Shown one piece after another: positions 8,670 through 17,393 of a DNA stretch of 47,854 bases. The stretch is from Streptomyces yangpuensis. Lineage in GTDB: Bacteria; Actinomycetota; Actinomycetes; Streptomycetales; Streptomycetaceae. The position numbers were made by a program, and so were the translations under genes. Position 1 is the first letter of the stretch, and the number at the start of each line of letters is the position of its first letter. The stretch is from positions 2,083,413 to 2,131,266 of the forward strand of contig NZ_LBMK01000002.1 in NCBI RefSeq assembly GCF_001005295.1, written 5' to 3'. The notes under the pieces are model-generated. The model saw only the letters and a list, made by a program, of their open reading frames with translations. It was not told the DNA's origin and did not search any database.

Positions 8670-9040
8670 CACGTGCTCCTGTGTGGCTTGCTGACGACCC
8701 GGGCGTCGGTCCCGGGCACATCCGTCATGGGGGTGCGACGCTGCGCCCGACCGGAATTCGCGCAAGTGTGCACGCTCGTAGGGCCGCAGGCAAACGCCAG
8801 GAAGGAAAGCAGAGCCTGTCGCTCCGGATCCGCCAACATTGGAGACAATCCCTGGTCAGAGCGGCTAAGATCCGCCCACCACGGCAGCGGCAAGGGCGCC
8901 GTGCGCACCCCTCTGCGGCCCGTCCGCAGCCCCCCTGCGGACGCGCCGGCACCGTCGCACCGGCGATATCCCGCCACCCCCCCCGGGACTTCAGGGGGCG
9001 GGACGTGGAGGCGGCGGACCGGCTGGGCCCGCCCACCACA

Positions 9041-9085
9041 CCACTGTGCAAGGAAACAACGGAACGTTGTTTCCTTGCACAGTGG
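9041..9085. repeat. Perfect 21-bp inverted repeat with GAA loop upstream of the tap-tpg operon
   Basis: Arms 9041-9061 and 9065-9085 are perfectly complementary, separated by only GAA. The right arm lies 15 bp from the start of the small gene at 9100 and covers the likely -35 position. It could be an autoregulatory operator, a cruciform, or a replication/telomere-related site. The core of each arm is AT-rich compared with the surroundings. Confidence 0.9.
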
Positions 9086-9099
9086 GCTAGGGTGGTGTC
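9086..9099 (+). promoter_or_regulatory. Likely leaderless promoter -10 (TAGGGT)
   Basis: TAGGGT at 9088-9093 lies 6 nt before the ATG at 9100, the usual geometry for Streptomyces leaderless transcripts. The -35 region would fall inside the right arm of the 21-bp inverted repeat, so a protein bound there would block transcription. Confidence 0.5.
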
Positions 9100-9480
9100 A
9101 TGTCGGACGACACCGAGCCCACAGCCCGCCGCAGACCCGCCGCCCCCGCGGACCGCTTCCCGGCCGACGGGGCTCTCGCGGCGGGGCTGCAACAGGACGT
9201 CGCCTTCCTGGACACGCTGCTGGCCGGCGCGGCCGGACGTGACGGAACCGGACGGCACGCCGTCCCGGACGAGGGCGTCGCTGCGGCGCTGGGCCTGTTC
9301 GAGGGCATGCGGACGGCACTCGACCGGATGGAGGCGCAGGTCGTCATCGAGGCCCGGCGCCGTGGGATGGAATGGCGGGAGATCGCCGGCCACCAGGGGA
9401 TGAGGTCGTCCCAGGCCGCTTCCCAGCGCTACCAGCGCCTGGTGACCCGCCTCGAAGAGATCCGCCAGGGCATCCGGTAA
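9100..9480 (+). CDS. Small helix-turn-helix-like protein heading the tap-tpg operon
   Basis: A 126-aa protein with a disordered Pro/Arg-rich N-terminus. A helical segment follows (AAALGLFEGMRTALDRMEAQVVIEARRR) and then an HTH-like stretch, GMEWREIAGHQGMRSSQAAS, ending in a basic helix. I recognise no named family. It could bind the perfect inverted repeat just upstream and regulate its own operon. The tap start is 24 bp downstream on the same strand, so co-transcription is likely. The start rests on a TAGGGT -10 element 6 nt upstream (leaderless) or a weak GGGTGG ribosome site. Confidence 0.75.
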   Translation: MSDDTEPTARRRPAAPADRFPADGALAAGLQQDVAFLDTLLAGAAGRDGTGRHAVPDEGVAAALGLFEGMRTALDRMEAQVVIEARRRGMEWREIAGHQGMRSSQAASQRYQRLVTRLEEIRQGIR

Positions 9481-9504
9481 GACCAGGCAGGAGACGCCCA
9501 TCCC

Positions 9505-11616
9505 ATGACCAGCCAGCCTTCCGACCCCCTCGCCGCGGTCGACGCCCTCCTCGCCGCCGTCGAGGCCGGCCACCTCCTCCCGGCACCTGCGGAACGGGTC
9601 CGCCTGCGGGAAGCGGCCGGCCTGACCCAGGCCGCCGTCGCCCAGGCCCTCGGCGTACGCATCCCCAGCATCCAGGCCTGGGAGGAAGGACGCGCCGAGC
9701 CGAAACCCGAACGCCTCCAGGCCTACCGCCGCCTCCTCGAAGGCCTGGCCGAGCGCTACCCGGCCCCCACCCCCACCCCCGCCGCCCCACCGCGGCCGCA
9801 CACCCCACCCCCGGCGGCAGCGGCACACACCGCCCAGGCAGCCCCGTCACCCGCGCCCGGTGGCCCGGTCGTTCCCCGTACCACCGCCCGCCCGGCGGCG
9901 ACGACGCGCCGCCCCGCGGCGAAGAAGACCGTGAAACCTGCCACCATCACTCCGGCCGACCCCCGGTTCCCGCACGGCCCGCTCGCCGTCCTGGACGGCG
10001 ACGGCAGCGCCTACGCCATGAACGGGACCGTCCTGGACTGCCCCGCCACCACCGTCACCGAACTGGTGGAGTGGACACTGAAGGAGTCCGGCCTCGGCGC
10101 CCCGCGCCTCAACCGCAACGGCAAGGACTCCGACCCCCTCGTCGTCCTCACCGCCTCCGCCGCCGTGCGACTCGGACTCCCCGAACGCCTCGAAGGCCGC
10201 GAGGAGCGCCGCTCGCTGCGCCTGGCGCAGGACCACCCGGTCGTGCAGCAGATCGGCCGGGCGAAGTGGCAGCTCACACAGCGCGGGTTCGGCCCGTGGC
10301 CGCGCATCTACCGCAAGACCGACGCCAGTACACGGCAGTGCGTACAGCTCGCGATCCTGTCCTGGGACGCCCTCGACACCCGCTCCTGGCCGGGCGTTGC
10401 GGAGATGGCTCCGGCCGACATCGCCCGCGTCCTCGGCGTCTACGCGCAGCGGGTCATCACCCCGCGCGGATCCACCGCCGTCTCCGGCCTGGAGCTGATG
10501 ACCGCCCTGCGCCCGCCCACCCGCGCCGTGCAGGAGAACGGCACCTGGGTGTCCGGCCACAACCCCGGCAGCCTCGGCTCGCAGCCGCCGGCCCCGGCAC
10601 CGCCGGAGGCGATCGCCGAACACCCCGTCGTCGTCGGCTCCGGCTGGACGGGAGGCTTCCTGAACGAGGAGGCCTACCAATGGGTCCGCGACCCCGCCCT
10701 CCTGTCCGACGAGGAGTGCCTGCTGCCCTACGCGGTCGGCCTCGACCTCAACACCGCCTTCCTCGCCGCGTCCGCACGCCTGACGGTCGGCCTCTCCGCC
10801 CCCGACCACTTCCACAAGCCCGTCTTCAACAAGAAGATCCCCGGCTCCTGGCTCGCCGACCTCTCCCACATCGACCTCGACCCCCGCCTGCCCTCCCCGT
10901 TCACCCCCGACGGCACCCGGCCGTCCGGCCCGGCCTGGTACCAGACCCACACCCTCGCCTACGCCCAGGAACTCGGCCACGACGTCCACCCCGTCGAGGC
11001 CTACCTGCGCCGCGAGACCGGCGCCTACCTCGACCCCTGGCACGACCGCCTCAAGACCGCCTACCTCGACACCCTCGCCGACCTCGGCGTCACCACCGAC
11101 CTCACCGACGCCGACTTCCTCACCGCGATGCAGGCCCACCAGCAGACCGACCCGGCCATGGCCGCCGTCCTCGCCGCGATCAAAGCCACCGTCAAGGGCG
11201 GCATCGGCAAGCTCCGCGAACGCCCCCAGGGCCGCACCTACCGCGACGGCGACCCCTGGCCCGCCATGCAACGCCCCACCTGGCGCCCCGACATCCGCGC
11301 CGCCGTCATCTCCAAGGCCCGCGTCAACATGCACCGCAAACTCGCCAACATGGTGAAGCTGACCGGCCTGTACCCCCTCGCGGTCCTCTCCGACTGCGTC
11401 GTCTACCCCTCACCCGGCCCCTCCCCGCTGGACTTCCTCCCGTACGCCGCGCCGGGCAAGCCGCTGATGGGCGGCTTCCGCCTCGGCCCCACCCCCGGCC
11501 TGGCGAAGCCGGAAGGGGTGCAGGAAATGTCCTGGGCAGTCGACCTGATGGAGAAGGGCCTCAACCCCGCCCGCCACATCAAGGGCGGCGACGCCGTCCT
11601 CGACGACGGCGAATAG
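9505..11616 (+). CDS. tap: Telomere-associated protein Tap
   Basis: This 703-aa protein matches Streptomyces Tap, which binds the single-stranded 3' overhang of linear chromosome and plasmid telomeres and recruits terminal protein for end patching. An N-terminal XRE-like HTH (RLREAAGLTQAAVAQALGVR, about residues 33-65) is followed by a long Pro/Ala linker (about 85-155). The large conserved core follows, with YAVGLDLNTAFLAASARLTV, FNKKIPGSWLADLSHIDLDP and ATVKGGIGKLRERPQGRTYR segments. GCAGGAG precedes the ATG. The next gene is tpg, 26 bp downstream, the classic operon order. Identification is from memory of the family and its partner. Confidence 0.9.
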   Translation: MTSQPSDPLAAVDALLAAVEAGHLLPAPAERVRLREAAGLTQAAVAQALGVRIPSIQAWEEGRAEPKPERLQAYRRLLEGLAERYPAPTPTPAAPPRPHTPPPAAAAHTAQAAPSPAPGGPVVPRTTARPAATTRRPAAKKTVKPATITPADPRFPHGPLAVLDGDGSAYAMNGTVLDCPATTVTELVEWTLKESGLGAPRLNRNGKDSDPLVVLTASAAVRLGLPERLEGREERRSLRLAQDHPVVQQIGRAKWQLTQRGFGPWPRIYRKTDASTRQCVQLAILSWDALDTRSWPGVAEMAPADIARVLGVYAQRVITPRGSTAVSGLELMTALRPPTRAVQENGTWVSGHNPGSLGSQPPAPAPPEAIAEHPVVVGSGWTGGFLNEEAYQWVRDPALLSDEECLLPYAVGLDLNTAFLAASARLTVGLSAPDHFHKPVFNKKIPGSWLADLSHIDLDPRLPSPFTPDGTRPSGPAWYQTHTLAYAQELGHDVHPVEAYLRRETGAYLDPWHDRLKTAYLDTLADLGVTTDLTDADFLTAMQAHQQTDPAMAAVLAAIKATVKGGIGKLRERPQGRTYRDGDPWPAMQRPTWRPDIRAAVISKARVNMHRKLANMVKLTGLYPLAVLSDCVVYPSPGPSPLDFLPYAAPGKPLMGGFRLGPTPGLAKPEGVQEMSWAVDLMEKGLNPARHIKGGDAVLDDGE

Positions 11617-11642
11617 AGACCGTGCCGAGGAGCCGAACCGCT

Positions 11643-12197
11643 GTGGGAGAGATCGAGGACGCCATCGTCCGCGCCGACCAGGAGGCCTTCACCAAGGCCC
11701 CGCCCAAGACGTTGAAGGGCCGGATCAACTTCCTGCTGAAACAGCTCAGGACCACCCGCGCCGTCGCCGCCGAAATCGGCGTCAGCCAGCGGTCGGTGGA
11801 GCGCTACCGCAAGGGCGACCGCAAGACCCCGCCCAGGCCGGTCGCGGACCGCATCGATGAGGCCGTACGCGCCCGCTGGCAGCCCGTGGTCCGCGGCCGC
11901 CGCCGCAAGCAGGCCGCCACCAGCACCGGCATCACCGTCGAGACCCGCGCCCGGTTCGGCTACACCGCACCCGTCGGCACCACCGACGACGGCCGCGTGC
12001 GCCGCCTCACCGTCCACCTCCCACCCGCCTACGCCCAACGCCTCTTCGACGCCCGCGCCCGCGGCGCCGCCGACCGCGACCTGCGCGCGATCGTCGCCGA
12101 GGGACTGCAGGAGACCTACTTCAAGGACGGCGGCACCCGGGCCGACCAACTCCGCGTCGAGTTCACCGACATCGACTACTTCGACGTCTCCTTCTGA
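11643..12197 (+). CDS. tpg: Telomere terminal protein Tpg
   Basis: The 184-aa product, the expected family length, is the protein that primes telomere end synthesis and becomes covalently attached to the 5' ends of linear Streptomyces replicons. Recognisable segments are VGEIEDAIVRADQEAFTKAP at the start, a helix-turn-helix (TTRAVAAEIGVSQRSVERYR, about 37-57), the basic patch VRGRRRKQAATSTG, TRARFGYTAPVGTTDDGRVR and the conserved end VEFTDIDYFDVSF. The GTG at 11643 is chosen because GAGGAG lies 10 nt upstream and the predicted N-terminus matches the family. Presence with tap shows the replicon is, or was, linear. Confidence 0.93.
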   Translation: MGEIEDAIVRADQEAFTKAPPKTLKGRINFLLKQLRTTRAVAAEIGVSQRSVERYRKGDRKTPPRPVADRIDEAVRARWQPVVRGRRRKQAATSTGITVETRARFGYTAPVGTTDDGRVRRLTVHLPPAYAQRLFDARARGAADRDLRAIVAEGLQETYFKDGGTRADQLRVEFTDIDYFDVSF

Positions 12198-12291
12198 ACC
12201 CGCCCGCATGCGGTCCCCCAGACCGCCTCGGTTCACGAAGAGCCCCATGCGAGAGCAGCGCGGGACACCGGTACGCCACCGGCTCCGGGGT

Positions 12292-12492
12292 CTAGCGCGG
12301 CGTGGTGTCGTCGGCCCTGAACGGGCCCCCGTGGCCGGGCACGGTCAGGGACACGGCGGCCAGCACCCGGAGCCGGGAGGCGCGCAGCACCTCACGGTCG
12401 GGGGCCACCGGGTCGTCCGCCGGGCCGTTCGCATGCCACCACAGGTCACCGGCGAAAGCGGCCACGCCCGAGTCCGGAGTGCCGCCCCGCTC
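12292..12492 (-). pseudogene. C-terminal remnant of an MBL-fold metallo-hydrolase
   Basis: A 66-residue minus-strand frame reads as the end of a metallo-beta-lactamase-fold hydrolase. It carries DSGVAAFAGDLWWHANGP, DREVLRASRLRVLAAV and VPGHGGPF, where PGHG is the characteristic C-terminal motif. A TAG at 12493-12495 and unrelated sequence replace the N-terminal HxHxDH half. It is therefore a truncated fragment, not a functional enzyme. Confidence 0.7.
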
Positions 12493-12586
12493 CTACCGCC
12501 GCTCCTTCACCACCACCCCGTAACGCATCCCCGCCGCGGAACTTTCGTCCAAGACAAGGGCCTGCGACTCCGGCGAACCTGGAGGC

Positions 12587-13417
12587 ATGCCCAGAGACGA
12601 CATGGGGGACGTACCCCCGGAGCGCACCGCTCACCACCGCTGGGAGGTCGCCCGCCCGCGGGGCGGAACCTCTCTCGACGGCGTACGGATGGCCGGGTAC
12701 CGGGACCGTACGGGCAGCAGCCTGGACATGCAGGTGCTGCCGCAACCCGCCGTGATCGTCGTCATCGGGCTCGGCGCCGGCCCGATCACGGTGGAGAGCC
12801 CCTCCGGACACCGGCCACTGAGCGGGCTCGTCGCCTCCCTGTCGCCCGGTCCGGCCCGTATCCGCGGCGAGGGCGTCGAATGCGTCGAGATGGCGCTGTC
12901 ACCCCGGGCCGCCTACGCCCTGCTGGGCGTGTCCCCGCTCGAACTGGACGGCTCCGTCACCGGACTCGAGGACCTCTGGGGGCGGCACGCCCGGCTGCTG
13001 CGCGAGCAGCTGGCCGACACCGCATCCTGGCAGGGACGCCTCGCGCTCACGGACAAATTCCTCAGACGCAGGGCCGCAGGTGCCCCGCCCATGGCGGCCG
13101 AGGTCGCCGCCGCCTGGGACGCCATCGTGACCGGCCGCGGCCGGGTGCGGGTCGGCGACCTCGCCGCGTCCTGCGGATGGAGCCGCAAACGGCTCCGGGC
13201 CAGGTTCACCGCCCAGGTCGGCCTGACCCCCAAGCGCGCCGCCATGCTGGTCCGCTTCGACCACGCCGCCCGGGCACTCCTCGCCGGCGAACGCGCCGGC
13301 GACGTCGCCGTGGCGTGCGGATACGCCGACCAGCCCCATCTTCACCGCGACATCCAGGCCCTCGCCGGGTGCACCCCCGGTGCACTGGCCGGCCTGACCG
13401 CGTCCACCGAGCCCTGA
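12587..13417 (+). CDS. AraC-family transcriptional regulator
   Basis: The 276-aa protein has an N-terminal sensor-like domain (about 15-165) and a C-terminal AraC pair of HTHs. The first is VRVGDLAASCGWSRKRLRAR. The second is GDVAVACGYADQPHLHRDIQ, with the usual GYADQPHLHRD variant of the AraC signature, followed by TPGAL. It likely controls the O-methyltransferase 75 bp downstream on the same strand. GGAGG sits only 1 nt before the ATG at 12587, which is tight; an ATG at 12602 is an alternative. Confidence 0.85.
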   Translation: MPRDDMGDVPPERTAHHRWEVARPRGGTSLDGVRMAGYRDRTGSSLDMQVLPQPAVIVVIGLGAGPITVESPSGHRPLSGLVASLSPGPARIRGEGVECVEMALSPRAAYALLGVSPLELDGSVTGLEDLWGRHARLLREQLADTASWQGRLALTDKFLRRRAAGAPPMAAEVAAAWDAIVTGRGRVRVGDLAASCGWSRKRLRARFTAQVGLTPKRAAMLVRFDHAARALLAGERAGDVAVACGYADQPHLHRDIQALAGCTPGALAGLTASTEP

Positions 13418-13492
13418 CCGTTCATGTCCCAGGCCGATCGGCGACGGGTGATGGGTGATCGGCCGACCCGAAGGAAGGAAGCAAGAACCGTG

Positions 13493-14572
13493 ATGAACAC
13501 CGAGGTCCGAGCAGCACAGACGGCAGCGGCACAGACGGCGGCGGCACAGACGGCGGCAGGCCGTGAGCTCGTCGTCCGGCTCGCGTTCGGCAGCATGGCC
13601 GCGCACACCCTGCGGGCGGCGGTCCGCCTGGAGGTCGTGGAACTGATCGGCGACGGTCCGCGCACAGCTGCCGAGCTGGCCGCCGGAGCCGGGACCGCAC
13701 ACCAGCCCATGACACGCCTGCTGCGCGCCCTGACCGCCCTGGGCCTCCTCACGGAAGACGCCCCCGACACGTTCTCGGTGACCCCGGCGGGCACGTTTCT
13801 CGGCCCCGGTCACCCCGAGTCCCTCACGTCGTTCGTCCGCATGTTCACCGATCCGGCGATCGTGCGCGCCTGGGAGCATCTGGAGGACAGCGTCCGTACG
13901 GGAGAGATCGCGTTCGATTCCGTCTTCGGCACGGACTTCTTCAGCCATCTCGCCCGGCACCCCGAGCTCTCCGCGGACTTCAACGCGGCGATGAGCCAGG
14001 TCACCTCCGAGACCGCCGCCGTCCTGCCGCGAGCCTTCGACTTCAGCCGGTTCACCACGGTCACGGACATCGGCGGAGGCAACGGCACCCTCCTGGCCGC
14101 CGTCCTCGACGCGCACCCAGGCCTCGCCGGCACGGTCTTCGACACCGCCGACGGCCTCGCAGAGGCTGCGAGGACACTGGCGCGGCACGGACTGGAGGAC
14201 CGCTGCTCCCTCGTGGCCGGGGACTTCTTCCGGTCGGTCCCACAAGGCTCGGACGTGTACCTCCTGAAGAGCATCCTGCACGACTGGACGGACACCCGGG
14301 CGGCCACGATCCTGCGCCACTGCCGCCAGGCGCTGCCACCCGGCGGCACGGTCCTGATCGTGGAGCCCGTGCTTCCCGAGGCCGTCGGCACGCAGGACGC
14401 CGGCACCTACCTGAGCGACCTCAACATGATGGTGAACGTCGGCGGCAGGGAACGCACCCGCGCGGACTTCGAGGAGGTGTGCCGCCGGGCGGACCTGCGC
14501 GTCACGTCGGTCACCCCGCTCGCCGACGCCGCCCCCTATTCCCTGATCGAGGCTGTGGCCGAGGCCGACTGA
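13493..14572 (+). CDS. SAM-dependent O-methyltransferase (plant COMT-like, AcsE/TcmN type)
   Basis: The 359-aa enzyme has the N-terminal winged-helix dimerisation domain (LRAAVRLEVVELIGDGPRTA to LLTEDAPDTFSVTPAG). It then has the Rossmann SAM site FTTVTDIGGGNGTLLAAVLD, GDFF at the motif II-III region, YLLKSILHDWTD with the conserved catalytic-type His, and ARAILRHCR-like and GGTVLIVEPVLPE motifs. Such enzymes methylate hydroxyls of aromatic secondary metabolites. An N-terminal triplicated AAQTA repeat is encoded by 15-nt DNA repeats. A GTG at 13490 directly precedes the ATG; AAGGAAGGA upstream fits either. Confidence 0.9.
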   Translation: MNTEVRAAQTAAAQTAAAQTAAGRELVVRLAFGSMAAHTLRAAVRLEVVELIGDGPRTAAELAAGAGTAHQPMTRLLRALTALGLLTEDAPDTFSVTPAGTFLGPGHPESLTSFVRMFTDPAIVRAWEHLEDSVRTGEIAFDSVFGTDFFSHLARHPELSADFNAAMSQVTSETAAVLPRAFDFSRFTTVTDIGGGNGTLLAAVLDAHPGLAGTVFDTADGLAEAARTLARHGLEDRCSLVAGDFFRSVPQGSDVYLLKSILHDWTDTRAATILRHCRQALPPGGTVLIVEPVLPEAVGTQDAGTYLSDLNMMVNVGGRERTRADFEEVCRRADLRVTSVTPLADAAPYSLIEAVAEAD

Positions 14573-14590
14573 CCACGGACCACTGCGCGT

Positions 14591-14890
14591 TCACGGTTGG
14601 CCCTGCAGGACCCCGGCCCCGGCCCCGGCAGCGGCCCCCGCCCCGGCAGCGACCCCGGCCCCGGCGGTGATGATCTCGGCGAGCTGATTGGCGAAGGCCG
14701 CATTGCACCCTCCGAGCCGGACGAAGCCGTGGCCGGCCACCGGGCCGTCGTTGCACAGCGAAGGAAGGGTCAAACCTGCGAGTGCGAGCGCGGTCTTGAG
14801 GTTGGTGACAGCTTCTTCACCGGCCTGGTAGGCAGCGTCCTGGAGCCGCTTGTAGCGGATCCGTTCGGTACGGGTCAGTTCGTAAGCCAT
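14591..14890 (-). CDS. Small conserved hypothetical protein
   Basis: A 99-aa product beginning MAYELTRTERIRYKRLQDAA, predicted as a charged helix, followed by GFVRLGGCNAAFANQLAEII. The last 25 residues are an Ala/Gly low-complexity tail encoded by CCCCGG repeats. GAAAGGG upstream supports the start. I recognise no function. It is convergent with the methyltransferase and reads in the same direction as the DUF2637 gene 500 bp upstream. Confidence 0.6.
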   Translation of the reverse strand: MAYELTRTERIRYKRLQDAAYQAGEEAVTNLKTALALAGLTLPSLCNDGPVAGHGFVRLGGCNAAFANQLAEIITAGAGVAAGAGAAAGAGAGVLQGQP

Positions 14891-15391
14891 GCTGTGTGGC
14901 CCTTTCATCGTGAGTGAGGCGGTGGAAGGAAGGCGCTCGCCCAGCTCCCGGATCCGTTCGGTCCGGCCGCCTGGAGGCGCCCCGGGTGCGGGACCGGGTG
15001 AGGGACCGGCTGAGGGGCTGCGGTCCGTCCCGGCCGTGGCCGCGGCCGCAGCCGCGGCGCAGAGCATGAGGGGCCGTTGCGCAGACGTGCCCGATATGCG
15101 CAAAGCCCGTGACTATCGGTTTCGATCTTCGTTTCAAAGGTGCAGGCAGGCACCCTTTTACGTGTGGGAAGGAGCGGGTTGTCCAGGAAGTCAGCGGCTG
15201 CCACAGGCTTCCTGCTCCACGACAGCCCGCCATCGGATGCCGCCGGCGCCCGGCGCGTGCGCGGCGGGACCTCACGGCCTCTTGCCGGACAGCCGGCCAC
15301 AGCGTGCCGCGGCCGCCTCCGCATCACCGGCCCGAGGGCTGCGGCGTCGGCGTCGGCCTGCGCCCGTGGGACCGTCTCCCGCGTACGACCG
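14891..15391. other. 501-bp intergenic region, promoter of the small gene
   Basis: No gene seen. The stretch 15085-15175 is less GC-rich than its surroundings and probably contains the minus-strand promoter of the 14591-14890 gene. Confidence 0.5.
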
Positions 15392-16327
15392 TTAGGCGCC
15401 GTACCCCAGCCCACGACCGCTGGACGACGGCCGGCCGCTCTTGCCGGCACCGGAGTACCCGGGACGGCCGCCGCCGACCGGTCCGGGTACTCCGGCCGGA
15501 CCGGCCGGACCGGCCCAGTCCGCGGAGGTGTGCCCGGGCCTGAGCGTATGGTTCTGCGGGTTCCGGTGTCTCGGAGCGGCCTGGCGGGGAGGCCGTGTGA
15601 GGGTGATCTGACGGACCAGCTGCTGGAAGCAGGCCAGCGTCGCGACGGCGGGAAGCGCGGACGACATTGCGGCGGTGAGAGTTCTGGGTGCCTGGGCCAC
15701 ACACAGAAGAGTGGCCAGAGTGGAGAACAGCAGAACCATCGACCAGGAATGAAGCGCGCGGCGCTGGTGCAGCGCCGATCTGAGGATGGACAGGGAAGCG
15801 ACCACCCAGGGGCCGTAGACCAGCAGGGGCCACCAGCCCACCACGCCGCGGGCCGTGTGCAGTCCGGCGCTGTGGCGCAGCGTGTCGCAGATGGCCAGCC
15901 CGCTGAGGATGCTCACCAGGGTGGCGATGACGGCGACCAGCACAGCGGTGCACGTGCTGCCCGTGCGCAGCAGGGTCGCCGCCAGCGACCGCGGCACACC
16001 CCGGCGGTGCCCGCCGGAGGCCTGTCTGCGCTGGCCCTCGGCGGCTGCGGCGTGCTTCAGCCCCGTGACGTGGTCCATGCCGCCCGCCGGGCCCACCGCG
16101 TCGCCGTAAGGGGTGCGGCCGAACGGCCCGGGCGCGGAGCTCTCCTGCAGTAGGCCGGCGAGCTCCTCCACCGGATCCCACCCCCCATTGACTTCATGGG
16201 CCCATCCGGGCTGGTCCCCTGGGGTGTGCTGCTGCACCTGGTCCGAGCGGCGCCAGAACACGGTGGTGTCCTGCTGGGGCTGAGGGCCGTGCAGGTCGGG
16301 GTGCTCGTGGGGCTCATACACGGGCAA
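15392..16327 (-). CDS. DUF2637 multi-spanning membrane protein
   Basis: A protein of about 310 aa with a soluble, His/Gln-rich N-terminal third. Four hydrophobic segments follow, beginning STCTAVLVAVIATLVSILSG, VVGWWPLLVYGPWVVASL and SWSMVLLFSTLATLLCVA. The C-terminus is disordered and Pro/Gly/Arg-rich. This is the DUF2637 pattern, common in Streptomyces and often on plasmids and conjugative elements near spread or transfer functions. The start is uncertain: TTG at 16327 or GTG at 16321; either overlaps the end of the upstream gene, implying coupling. Confidence 0.75.
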   Translation of the reverse strand: MPVYEPHEHPDLHGPQPQQDTTVFWRRSDQVQQHTPGDQPGWAHEVNGGWDPVEELAGLLQESSAPGPFGRTPYGDAVGPAGGMDHVTGLKHAAAAEGQRRQASGGHRRGVPRSLAATLLRTGSTCTAVLVAVIATLVSILSGLAICDTLRHSAGLHTARGVVGWWPLLVYGPWVVASLSILRSALHQRRALHSWSMVLLFSTLATLLCVAQAPRTLTAAMSSALPAVATLACFQQLVRQITLTRPPRQAAPRHRNPQNHTLRPGHTSADWAGPAGPAGVPGPVGGGRPGYSGAGKSGRPSSSGRGLGYGA

Positions 16328-16634
16328 AGCCGCCCGAGCGCTCGCCGGCGGAAGCCGGGGCCGGCCTGCCGCTCTCCGTTCCCAGCCCCCGTTCGAACTC
16401 GGCCTGGATCCTCCTCATCGTATGGAGGAAGTCCTCAAAGGCCGCGGACGAGAATCTCAGCTCGACTTCCTGGTTCTCGTGTTCCAGCATCGCGTTCTCG
16501 GATCCGCTGGATTCTGCTGGGCGCGGGGTGAAAGTCCACTTTCCGATCCGAGTGGTCCCGGTGTGAAAGCCGCCTCCTCGCCCTCCTTCTTCGGGAGTTC
16601 CGGGGGAGAAGGAAGGGGGCTTTGCTGTTGTCAT
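16314..16634 (-). CDS. Small hypothetical protein coupled to the DUF2637 gene
   Basis: A 106-aa soluble protein. Its N-terminal half is Gly/Thr-rich and disordered. The second half has a helical segment, EVELRFSSAAFEDFLHTMRR, followed by IQAEFERGLGTESG. It overlaps the DUF2637 start by about 8-14 bp, so the two are probably translated together and may interact at the membrane. No family was recognised. Confidence 0.55.
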   Translation of the reverse strand: MTTAKPPSFSPGTPEEGGRGGGFHTGTTRIGKWTFTPRPAESSGSENAMLEHENQEVELRFSSAAFEDFLHTMRRIQAEFERGLGTESGRPAPASAGERSGGFARV

Positions 16635-16916
16635 ATTCCGTAAACGCTGCCGATCTTGGTGAGGGTATGCGCCATCCGGGTGATGGTGTGAATGCATAGG
16701 CGTCGGCCGGCCGCTCATCCCTGTTCCGGTGCAAGCCCCGCCGCAGGCGAATCCTTTTCTCGGCGCATGGCGCCCGGACGGCGCCCGCCCCGGCCGCCGC
16801 GGTGACGGCTCCGCCGGCCCGCCCCTCGCGGCTCCACGCCGGAGGCCTCCGGGAAACCTCGGCGCCGGCCGAACATCGGAAGAAAGGCGGAAACGACAAA
16901 GGGATGGGATGCGCAC

Positions 16917-17330
16917 ATGACTGCAACCGGAGGACAAGACGCAACCGTGCATATGCCCCTGCGTTATGCCCACCGACTGCCGAGGGCGCCGGCCATGTGC
17001 GCCCCCGAACCTCCAGCCTTCGAAAGGTCAGCCGTGGGAGACCTCTTCCTGTGGATCGTGCTCATTTCCACTGCACTGGGCACAGGTTGCACTGCTTGGA
17101 TGTCATCCGGGACCGGAGGCCTGTGGCGCGTGGACGCCCTTGAACTGAGACGTCAGCAGCGCTTCGAGCAGGTTCTGTCCTCCCATGTGGACGCCCTCAG
17201 GCGCTCTCACCGGACAGTCGCGGCGCCGACGGAGACGCCTGCGTACCACCGGCCCCTGGGCGCGGAACCGTTCGGAGTCCCGGCCGCCGCACCCCCCGGA
17301 AGCCCCCGTCTCCTGGATCCCGCGGCGTGA
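16917..17330 (+). CDS. Small single-pass membrane protein
   Basis: Up to 137 aa with one clear transmembrane helix, DLFLWIVLISTALGTGCTAW, then a charged helix (ALELRRQQRFEQVLSSHVDALRR) and a Pro-rich tail. A GTG at 17034, starting just before the helix, is an equally good start and would give about 98 aa. It is divergent from the DUF2637 pair. Function unknown. Confidence 0.5.
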   Translation: MTATGGQDATVHMPLRYAHRLPRAPAMCAPEPPAFERSAVGDLFLWIVLISTALGTGCTAWMSSGTGGLWRVDALELRRQQRFEQVLSSHVDALRRSHRTVAAPTETPAYHRPLGAEPFGVPAAAPPGSPRLLDPAA

Positions 17331-17393
17331 CGCCCGGCCGGGTGTCGGGCGGCAGAATGTGCTACCGAACGAACGGCCGCTGCCGAATCCATT

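Noticed and set aside
8669..8870. Minus-strand peptide beginning MLADPERQALLSFLAFACGP upstream of the sigma-lectin gene
   Set aside because: It has no ribosome site, ends out of context and overlaps the expected promoter of the sigma gene.
8950..9003. Additional small inverted repeats before the 21-bp palindrome, considered as a telomere-like palindrome array
   Set aside because: Arms are short (5-7 bp) and interrupted, as expected by chance at this GC content.
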